Source: Centropus unirufus (lineage: Eukaryota > Chordata > Aves > Cuculiformes > Centropidae). From it: a stretch of 64,000 nucleotides of DNA. Positions 60,201 through 64,000 of this stretch are shown one piece after another. The DNA lies in NCBI GenBank assembly GCA_013397695.1, contig VYZI01000125.1:1344491-1408490 (forward strand), in the 5' to 3' direction. The first letter of the stretch is position 1; the number at the start of each line of letters is the position of its first letter. The position numbers and the translations under genes are program-made. The notes under the pieces were generated by a model that saw only the letters and a program-made list of their open reading frames with translations, had not been told where the DNA came from and made no database searches.

Positions 60201-62428
60201 TGCTGTCAGTCCAGTGCTGACGGTTTGAAGTCGATCAATTACAGCTTTCTTGATTTTTCTCTCCCATACCTAAAACTCTCAGGCTCTGTAAATCCTGTCA
60301 AGGTTTGCAAAATCCTCCCTTCACAAGTGCGTATAAACAAAGTACCCTTACGTGCAATGGCTGCTGCCTAAGGACTGGTTTCTAATAAGCATTGTGACTG
60401 GCGTTTGTTAATTTTCTAGCAATTTGGAGAAGATGGAGATAAGAATCTATGAAGTTTCTTCATATTTTTCGTTCATTGTCCCACTCCATGAATTTATGTC
60501 ACAAGGCTTGAATCCACCAAATCACTTGTATTCCTGCTGGCCTAGCACTGCCTTGGAAGTGAGATTGAACCTGTGAGGGACAGGTTTGATCTGATTGCTT
60601 AACCTTGTCATTCACAGAAATTACAGTTGCTCTTTTTTGTGTATCGTAAGTGGAGAGAAAATAGTCCTAAATTATAACAACCAGACGATTGGTTTAAGAC
60701 AGAATCGTCTAAGTTGAAAAAGACCTTTAAGATCATTGAGTCCAATTGTAAACCTAACACTGCCAAGTGTGATATCCAAAAGGAGAATAAACGGGCAGCA
60801 ATGTTCCTTGGCAAAAATCATATGTTGGAAAACCGTGAAACTTTGGAAAAATAAACTATCAATAGAAAATGAGTGAGTTTGCAAGGTATGTCAGGGATGA
60901 TGAATCTTAGAATCACCAGGTTGGAAAAGAGCTCTTGAGATTGAGTCCAACCATACCTGTCCACTACTAAACCATATACTTAAGCACTTCATCTGCTTGT
61001 CTTTCAAATACCTCCGGGGATGGGGATTCCACCACCTCCCTGCGGTGGGGAGGTGGAGATTCTGTGGGGATTCCACAGCCTCGCTCAGGGCCTGAGGAAC
61101 CTTTCAGTGCAGAATATTTTCCTAATGTCCAATCTGAACCTCCCTTGGCACAGTCTGAGGCTGTTTCCCCTCGTCCTATCACCTGTCACCTGGGCGAAAC
61201 AACCAGCACCCAAACCTGCGCACAAATCAGTAATATTCAGTGTCATTTCATGGGTAGGCGAAGCAGCGTTTCACACATCTTCACAAAAGTTAGGTTTTTG
61301 TTTTAATGCAGAAGCCTTCAACTGAGTATTAACTTCTATTGTGTATCTGTTCATTGCCTTGAAAAGGAGAACGGGCTTTCCCAGTTACGGTGAAATATAC
61401 AGGGTGTTTTGTGTTGCATGAAGCCTGCTTAGATGTCATTAATAGTGATATAGAAATGTTCTCTTCTGTGCAGCAGATCTGCTCTGCGTGTGAGTCAGTG
61501 TGTCTCTGTATTCAGTCACAGCTCAGTCCCCTGTTTTTGTTCGGTTATTTCTGCTGGCTGTGTAGAGCTGAGGCGGCTGAACAAACGAGCTGCCTGGCTG
61601 TGGTTGTTACACAGAGAATCACTGCTAAACAGAGCCCTTGAGTACGGAGGTTGCTGCAAGCTTGATTTGGCCCCCAGCAGCTGGTAGTGGCCAGTGCTTG
61701 GGCAGGGAGGGGTGAAGCTTCTGTCAAGGAAGGTGTATGTTCTCCCAATCCTGGTAAATCAGGAGCTGCATTTTGTGTGTTTGAAAAAAAGGCAGTTTGA
61801 ATGAGTATTCTGTCTGATGATAAAAACAGCTTTTAGTAACAATTAAAATATGGGATTTGTGGGAAATTTGTTTCTAGAACAGGAATGCTACCTCAGTAAT
61901 GGAGCCTAGTTGAGCCTGAACACCAATGTGTTGGAGATCTGTCTGACTCATAAATATGCTGTTTCTTATGCTTCTTACCAGAAACAGTCCAATTGCACGT
62001 TTACTTTAGACACTCACAGAACTGGTTTGAATTTAAGGTGCGTGTTCAGCTGCTGGACTTGACAAACACAAGGTTTTAGAACCTTTGTTTCACGACAACT
62101 TCTGTGGAGGGGAAAAAAGCCAGCACATACTGACATTCCTCTTCTTTTACCCAAGGGTCGTCCTCTTCGTTTCCGTTTGGCTCCGGGCCCTCAGTGCCTA
62201 CTGCTGGCCCAGCGTTTGGTGCCAGTCAGCCACCAGCATTTGGCCAGAGCCAAGGCTCCAGCCAGCCAAGCGCCCCAAGTTTTGGATCGCTGTCAGCAAC
62301 ATTGTTTTCAGCTGGCACTCAGCCTGCTCCTCCTGCCTTCGGCTCGGTGACGAGCAGTACTCAGCCCCCTGTATTCGGACAGCAAGCGACCCAACAGCCA
62401 AGCTTTGGCTCTGCTCCCCCCAACGCTG
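18194..62428 (+). CDS. NUP153: Nucleoporin NUP153, partial at the 3' end, 20 coding exons
   Basis: Twenty exons with GT-AG borders join in frame to 4102 nt (about 1367 residues), against about 1475 in human NUP153, so the last exons lie beyond the window. NUP153 is a nuclear-basket FG nucleoporin. It anchors the basket, binds Ran, importins and other transport factors, and touches chromatin and lamins. The N-terminal part includes TESVKNIVPGWLQRYF and the block DSTSQHDDDNISTTSGFSSR, both typical of NUP153. Four RanBP2-type fingers follow at about 646-667 (altered), 713-732, 783-802 and 841-860. From about residue 873 come FG and FxFG repeats (FKFG, FSFG, FTFG, VFGQ). The start at 18194 matches the family's MASG start and has A at -3 and G at +4. 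The promoter lies in the gap. Identity is certain; individual splice borders are by eye. Confidence 0.97.
18318..18835 (+). repeat. C/T-rich asymmetric tract in NUP153 intron 1
   Basis: About 520 bases are nearly all pyrimidine on the + strand, built from variants of ttccccccgtgtcc and tttccctcc. Long open frames here on both strands (Pro/Ser-rich forward, Gly/Arg-rich reverse) come from this composition and are not genes. Confidence 0.85.
19140..23760. other. NUP153 intron 1, proximal part, mostly unique sequence
   Basis: No exon, repeat family or RNA gene is evident. An AT-rich stretch at 20090-20345 carries several TAAT and ATTTGCAT-like motifs and is noted as a possible regulatory element. 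Small imperfect repeats of gttcatagaa occur near 20448-20490. Confidence 0.55.
23763..24800 (+). repeat. Old CR1 LINE, sense, about 1 kb including the reverse transcriptase end
   Basis: The stretch from gcagtggatgttgtatatct to caaagggttgtgatcagaag matches the C-terminal reverse transcriptase coding part of CR1, with VDVVYLEFSEAHS in one frame. The rest follows the 3' region. Frames are broken throughout. Confidence 0.85.
24801..27814. other. NUP153 intron 1, middle part, unique sequence
   Basis: I see no gene, RNA or clear repeat. Open frames here are short and have no recognisable similarity. Confidence 0.55.
27815..28130 (+). repeat. CR1 LINE 3' part, sense
   Basis: It runs from gcctgaaaggaggtttgttg to gttttccagcctatacgatt, following the CR1 3' region. 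It is moderately decayed. Confidence 0.85.
28870..29120 (+). repeat. Chimeric element copy 1: non-CR1 head with CR1-like tail
   Basis: The tail (gtccctgcccatgaccaggg to aaaccattctgtaattaact) is CR1-like. The 150 bases before it are not recognisable CR1, yet they are shared in the same order with 53202-53453. It looks like a dispersed repeat family with a CR1-type 3' end. Confidence 0.75.
29121..34408. other. NUP153 intron 1, distal part, unique sequence
   Basis: No gene or clear repeat is evident. A G/T-rich stretch at about 31845-31890 and T runs near 31930-31955 and 33060 are low complexity. The intron ends with the acceptor tttcaagcag at 34408. Confidence 0.55.
34409..34622 (+). CDS. NUP153: NUP153 exon 2
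   Basis: It encodes GIISRVTESVKNIVPGWLQR, the most recognisable N-terminal NUP153 motif, then an acidic region. The donor gtatgt follows at 34623, phase 1. Confidence 0.95.
34736..34835. repeat. A/C-rich low-complexity tract
   Basis: A G-poor run of A and C residues, including cacacacaaa and acaccccccccaac, sits just after exon 2. Confidence 0.6.
36160..36583 (+). repeat. CR1 LINE 3' part, sense
   Basis: It follows the CR1 3' region closely, from aggagtggctgagggagctg to ttttccagcctggtggtgat, and ends at tctatga. It is among the better preserved copies in the window. Confidence 0.92.
37058..37306 (+). CDS. NUP153: NUP153 exon 3
   Basis: It encodes DVLTRPSLHRSHLN and KEIKDSTSQHDDDNISTTSG, which are near-invariant in vertebrate NUP153. 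The acceptor tgtttag ends at 37057 and the donor gtaact starts at 37307. Confidence 0.95.
38451..38590 (+). CDS. NUP153: NUP153 exon 4
   Basis: It encodes SSKKPAFNLSAFGTPSP and related sequence. The acceptor tttggcag ends at 38450 and the donor gtaagt starts at 38591, phase 0. Confidence 0.93.
38668..38796 (+). CDS. NUP153: NUP153 exon 5
   Basis: It encodes TSQLGDSPFYPGKTTYGGAA, a conserved NUP153 block. The 129 nt are phase 0 on both sides, with donor gtagga at 38797. Confidence 0.94.
39275..39775 (+). repeat. CR1 LINE 3' part, sense
   Basis: It runs from agtgcagccccacctcaagt to the tail ttccagctcaaagacattct. It sits in NUP153 intron 5 and is moderately diverged. Confidence 0.85.
41072..41188 (+). 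CDS. NUP153: NUP153 exon 6
   Basis: It encodes VRRQMKAKQANVQSYGVTSS and ARRILQSLEKMSSPL, near-identical to the mammalian protein. The donor gtaaat follows at 41189. Confidence 0.95.
41318..41362 (+). CDS. NUP153: NUP153 exon 7
   Basis: A 45-nt exon encoding DAKRIPSPISNPLSS, phase 0 on both sides, with acceptor tcaacag and donor gtaagt. Confidence 0.9.
41464..41517 (+). CDS. NUP153: NUP153 exon 8
   Basis: A 54-nt exon encoding PVDRSVLNISSFQSKQKQ, phase 0 on both sides, with acceptor ccccatag and donor gtaaga. The start corresponds to PLDRSG in human. Confidence 0.88.
42865..43999 (+). repeat. CR1 LINE, sense, about 1.1 kb including reverse transcriptase end
   Basis: One frame reads GKAIRVFFLDVSKALDTVPH, the conserved core of CR1 reverse transcriptase around the aspartate. 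The copy then follows the full 3' region to gtcccgtccagccgaaatag. A block of about 40 bases near 43480-43515 (gaggtgattatcc) is tandemly repeated at 43520-43555. The frame is interrupted several times. Confidence 0.9.
44965..45111 (+). CDS. NUP153: NUP153 exon 9
   Basis: It encodes SQHPPVQKLMTPKSISLPVS and TQYFKPSLTP, matching the NUP153 family. The 147 nt are phase 0 on both sides, with donor gtaagt at 45112. Confidence 0.93.
45843..45895 (+). CDS. NUP153: NUP153 exon 10
   Basis: A 53-nt exon with acceptor atttgcag and donor gtatga that joins in phase 2 to exon 11. The sequence (SMREKSFPPEQQ) is weakly conserved, but the frame requires it. Confidence 0.75.
45896..48260. other. NUP153 intron 10
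   Basis: Unique AT-rich sequence with no repeat or gene recognised. Low-complexity T runs occur near 46195 and 47530. Confidence 0.5.
48261..48390 (+). CDS. NUP153: NUP153 exon 11
   Basis: It encodes NLSYPKFSTPASNGLSSGGV and GGGKMRRERG, matching the SYPNFSLPAANGLSSGVGG region of human. The acceptor tgtggcag ends at 48260 and the donor gtaaga starts at 48391. Confidence 0.92.
49877..50014 (+). CDS. NUP153: NUP153 exon 12
   Basis: It encodes PVLPKVPLPISTASLPSFNF, a conserved NUP153 segment. The 138 nt are phase 0 on both sides, with acceptor catgtag and donor gtaaat. Confidence 0.94.
50758..50850 (+). CDS. NUP153: NUP153 exon 13
   Basis: It encodes GSPVFRFSSPIVKSTEAEVL and nearby residues. 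The 93 nt are phase 0 on both sides, with donor gtaagt at 50851. Confidence 0.93.
51091..51178 (+). CDS. NUP153: NUP153 exon 14
   Basis: It encodes IGFTFSVPVVKSAE. The acceptor is the tandem tagcag, and the distal cag is chosen because the family reads SSIGFTFS. The donor gtaaca starts at 51179, phase 1. Confidence 0.9.
51439..51558 (+). CDS. NUP153: NUP153 exon 15
   Basis: It encodes a Lys/Glu-rich stretch and then LKEGSVLDILKSPG, a strongly conserved NUP153 motif. The 120 nt are phase 1 on both sides, with donor gtgaga at 51559. Confidence 0.94.
51985..52352 (-). repeat. CR1 LINE 3' part, antisense
   Basis: The reverse complement follows the CR1 3' region, with ccatgggcagggacacctcc and cttcagctt-type subregions, ending at ccaggctgaac. 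It lies in NUP153 intron 15. Confidence 0.9.
53202..53453 (+). repeat. Chimeric element copy 2: non-CR1 head with CR1-like tail
   Basis: It shares with 28870-29120 the order gaaactgcttgcaaagttg, cttaatctcacag, gtgctgagtgatttacag, ccctttgctgatcgctg, then a CR1-like tail ending ttctgtgattaacta. It lies in intron 15, about 360 bases before exon 16. Confidence 0.75.
53815..54429 (+). CDS. NUP153: NUP153 exon 16: zinc fingers 1 to 3
   Basis: This 615-nt exon (phase 1 on both sides) opens with the conserved VVYTRPAISSF and then carries three RanBP2-type fingers. Finger 2 (TWDCDTCLVQNKPEATKCIA then C) and finger 3 (SWDCTVCLVSNKAEDSKCVA then C) have the normal C-x2-C-x10-C-x2-C spacing. Finger 1 reads WQPDTHDLCLQNKTTDGKC and lacks that spacing. 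In the family these fingers bind Ran. A strong donor-like CAG/gtaaag lies inside at 53910/53911. The exon ends at the donor gtgtgt at 54430. Confidence 0.95.
54898..55278 (-). repeat. CR1 LINE 3' part, antisense
   Basis: The reverse complement follows CR1, starting accatagaatggcttgggtt and ending near ttcaggctggacagcccca. It lies in NUP153 intron 16, about 470 bases after exon 16, and is well preserved. Confidence 0.92.
56293..56487 (+). CDS. NUP153: NUP153 exon 17: zinc finger 4
   Basis: It encodes one RanBP2-type finger at residues 841-860 (SWECEVCMVQNKAEATKCVA then C), all four Cys present, followed by CESAKPGTK. The 195 nt are phase 1 on both sides, with acceptor cttctcag and donor gtaaca. 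Confidence 0.95.
56768..57155 (-). repeat. CR1 LINE 3' part, antisense
   Basis: The reverse complement follows a CR1 end with gaatcaccaggttggaaaag and gacctctgagatcattgagc, finishing near ctcctcataagacttcttc. It ends about 190 bases before exon 18. Confidence 0.92.
57345..58187 (+). CDS. NUP153: NUP153 exon 18: start of FG-repeat domain
   Basis: An 843-nt exon, phase 1 on both sides, with acceptor atttctgcag and donor gtaaac. It encodes FG and FxFG repeats (FKFG, FTFG, FQFG, FSFG several times) between Ser/Lys/Glu-rich spacers. FG repeats bind karyopherins and form the pore's permeability barrier. One expected FxFG of human reads IFSAG here, and another reads FVLG. Confidence 0.96.
58600..58985 (+). 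repeat. CR1 LINE 3' part, sense
   Basis: It runs from cttgtgaggagtggctgagg to ttttccaacctggtggttct and ends at atga. It is the same CR1 type as the antisense copy at 56768-57155. It may begin as early as 58560. Confidence 0.92.
59089..59118. repeat. Perfect 15-bp tandem duplication
   Basis: The unit gatgaacttaagctt occurs twice in direct succession in NUP153 intron 18. Confidence 0.95.
59551..59919 (+). CDS. NUP153: NUP153 exon 19: FG repeats
   Basis: A 369-nt exon, phase 1 on both sides, with acceptor cctttcag and donor gtacat. It encodes Ser/Thr/Ala-rich sequence with VFGS, FVFGQPS, VFGNS, FLFGSG and FTFGATTTSSS, matching the human order of FG motifs. Confidence 0.95.
60690..60780 (-). 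repeat. CR1-like 3' tail, antisense
   Basis: The sequence cagaatcgtctaagttgaaa followed by aagacctttaagatcattga resembles a CR1 3' terminus of a somewhat different type. It is short. Confidence 0.65.
60905..61215 (-). repeat. CR1 LINE 3' part, antisense
   Basis: It begins ttagaatcaccaggttggaa and continues through ccaaccatacctgtccacta to gtcctatcacctgtcacctg. A small internal duplication of the cacctccctgcggtggggag area lies near 61030-61075. Confidence 0.9.
62156..62428 (+). CDS. NUP153: NUP153 exon 20: FG repeats (last coding exon in the window)
   Basis: A 273-nt exon, phase 1 on both sides, with acceptor acccaag and donor gtgagt. It encodes FPFGSG, AFGQSQ, SFGSL, PAPPAFGSV and QPPVFGQQ, matching the human region ending before the basic C-terminus. 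The remaining one or two exons lie beyond base 64000. Confidence 0.94.
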
Positions 62429-64000
62429 GTGAGTGCCGCCCGTCCCCTTCCCTCCTGCGGTCAGAGTGTGGGTTTATTTTATATTTTAAGGTGCGCTTGG
62501 TGAAACAGAAGACTTCTGCCTTGCACACATATTTAAGAGTCTACCTCCATACAAATAGTGGGTATGGATTTAATTCTTGATCCTGTCTTGCTGCCGAGTG
62601 GAATATGTACAATAGGTGTCCTGCTCTGCAGTGCGCCTTCTCCACAAGGAACTTAGCAGACGTGGAGGTATGCAAAACTTCCACTAAATATTGGGATTAT
62701 TTTCTTTTGGGATCTCAAGTGATTACAAGGAAGTGTTGAAAACAGCAGAGTATTCACTGGTGAGGTTGTACAAACCAGAATGGCAGAAGCACTGCAAAAT
62801 TGGGTTTTTTGGGTTTGTTAGAGTAGTTCTTAGTTACCTGACTTTGTTAATGGGCTTCATCCCTTTAGGTTGGGGGCTTAGTGGTCCAAGAATGTGGTCA
62901 GAATTAGTTTTAAGCACTTAAGGGCAAGACTTGAAATAAAGTTCTTGTTGCTAATGAAGTGTAAAATACCATGGGGAGGGGGCAGAGTGATCTTTTGAGT
63001 TTTAAGTGTAAGAAAGACCCATCCCACATCAACAATTGAAAAAGAAAAACACACAGCCAGAACATTGGAATGCGATTCTACCAAATACAATACTTACAGG
63101 GAGAAGCGTCCTCTTTTCCTCTCAGATATTTTACACAATAAAAAGAAATAACAAACATTTTAGTCCCGAGCAGTAGATTCATTGGCATTCCACGTTCCTG
63201 TCAGTTGTGCATTAATCCAGCAGGAGTTTAAAGATCAATCACAGAATGGTTTGGGATGGAAAGGAGCTTCAAGGTCACTCGGTTTCACACTCTCTGCCAT
63301 GCCCGGGGACACCTCCTACCAGCCCAGGCTGCTCAAGGCCCCATCCAGCCTGGCCTTGAACACCTTCAGGGATGGGGCATCCACAACTTCCCTGGGCAGC
63401 CTGTGCCAGTGCCTCACCACCCTCAGTGTGAGAAATTTCTTAATGTCTAGTGTAAATCTTCCCCTCTCCAATTTAAAGCCATTCCCTTCGTCCTGTCACT
63501 CGATGCCTTGGGAAAACAAATACCTCCCTGGGTTGTCTCTGTTGCTTTACCAGTTACTTTGATGGTAGCAATTCTTTTTGTGAGATGAGGTGCTGTGTTA
63601 AAACCTTAAATGAAATGAGTATCCAGATCGACTGTGTTAACACAAGCGACTTTGCTTAAATAGCAAACCCACACAGCTCAACACGATCATTTAAGTTTTC
63701 GTTAATAAAGCTCAGCACACGCAGGTATGAGACTTCATGGTAGCACAGATGTGGGCCAACAGTTCATTACGAGTGTGCCAGCAGTGTTACTTCCAAGAAT
63801 CCCTTTGCAATTCTCTATTGTATGAATTCCGCCACATGCTATTCCGTGCAGCAATCTGGCACTCCCGGCGTGTCCCCTTACCCAGCTTTTTCCTCCCAGG
63901 CAGACCTGTACAAAGGGTTCATTAAAGACAGTGGGAAGGATATTAATTTTTTGCTGGAAAGGATGAACTCAAATTTCAACATTAACTGCCTTCTGCTTCC
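62429..64000. other. NUP153 intron 20, incomplete
   Basis: No further NUP153 coding sequence, such as the KIKTAVRRRK-type C-terminus, is visible before the window ends. Apart from one antisense CR1 the sequence is unique. Confidence 0.75.
63238..63515 (-). repeat. CR1 LINE 3' part, antisense
   Basis: It runs from cacagaatggtttgggatgg to ttcgtcctgtcactcgatgc, a reverse-complement CR1 end with cctcaccaccctcagtgtga inside. Confidence 0.92.

Noticed and set aside
1..64000. Bacterial-type defence, mobile or CRISPR systems
   Set aside because: Intron-exon structure, CpG islands, CR1 repeats and two vertebrate genes explain the window; no spaced direct repeats of CRISPR type were seen.

Overview
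This window is vertebrate nuclear DNA, almost certainly from a bird. It holds two spliced genes on the + strand, separated by about 8 kb, in a background of CR1-type LINE fragments. I count roughly 18 to 20 fragments, most of them 5'-truncated and ending in the typical CR1 3' tail. CR1 dominance with no SINE/Alu/L1 signature is the main reason for calling a bird (a non-avian reptile is less likely). The species cannot be told. There are no bacterial operons, CRISPR arrays or phage genes. Most apparent long ORFs are repeats, introns or gap artefacts.

Region 1 to about 10.5 kb: a CpG-rich start (1-640, with a GC-rich tandem repeat) looks like the promoter and first exon of a short spliced gene. 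Its coding exons run from 3163 to 10218 and encode about 258 residues. The protein has one RRM, a Tyr-rich stretch and a C-terminal block very like the selenocysteine-tRNA-associated protein TRNAU1AP (SECp43). It lacks the first of the family's two RRMs and has a Lys/Arg-rich leader instead. I call it a TRNAU1AP-like paralogue.

Region 10.5 to 18.2 kb: intergenic, with several CR1 copies and an 854-base assembly gap (17330-18183) directly before the next gene's start codon. The promoter of that gene is therefore missing.

Region 18.2 to 64 kb: NUP153, a nuclear pore basket FG nucleoporin, from its start codon at 18194. I place 20 coding exons (4102 nt, about 1367 codons). The gene continues beyond the window, so the final exons with the C-terminal basic tail are absent. 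Intron 1 is about 16 kb and starts with a C/T-rich CpG-island tract. Exon 16 carries three RanBP2-type zinc fingers, the first with altered ligands. Exon 17 carries the fourth. Exons 18 to 20 carry the FG repeats.

The most interesting points are architectural. A recent inverted duplication of about 435 bp flanks four exons of the TRNAU1AP-like gene. Inverted CR1 pairs closely flank the symmetric NUP153 exons 16 and 18, making circular RNAs plausible. A potential in-frame exitron would remove exactly the degenerate first zinc finger. Two dispersed copies of a non-CR1 head carry a CR1-like 3' tail. None of this proves a new system; each point is a testable hypothesis.
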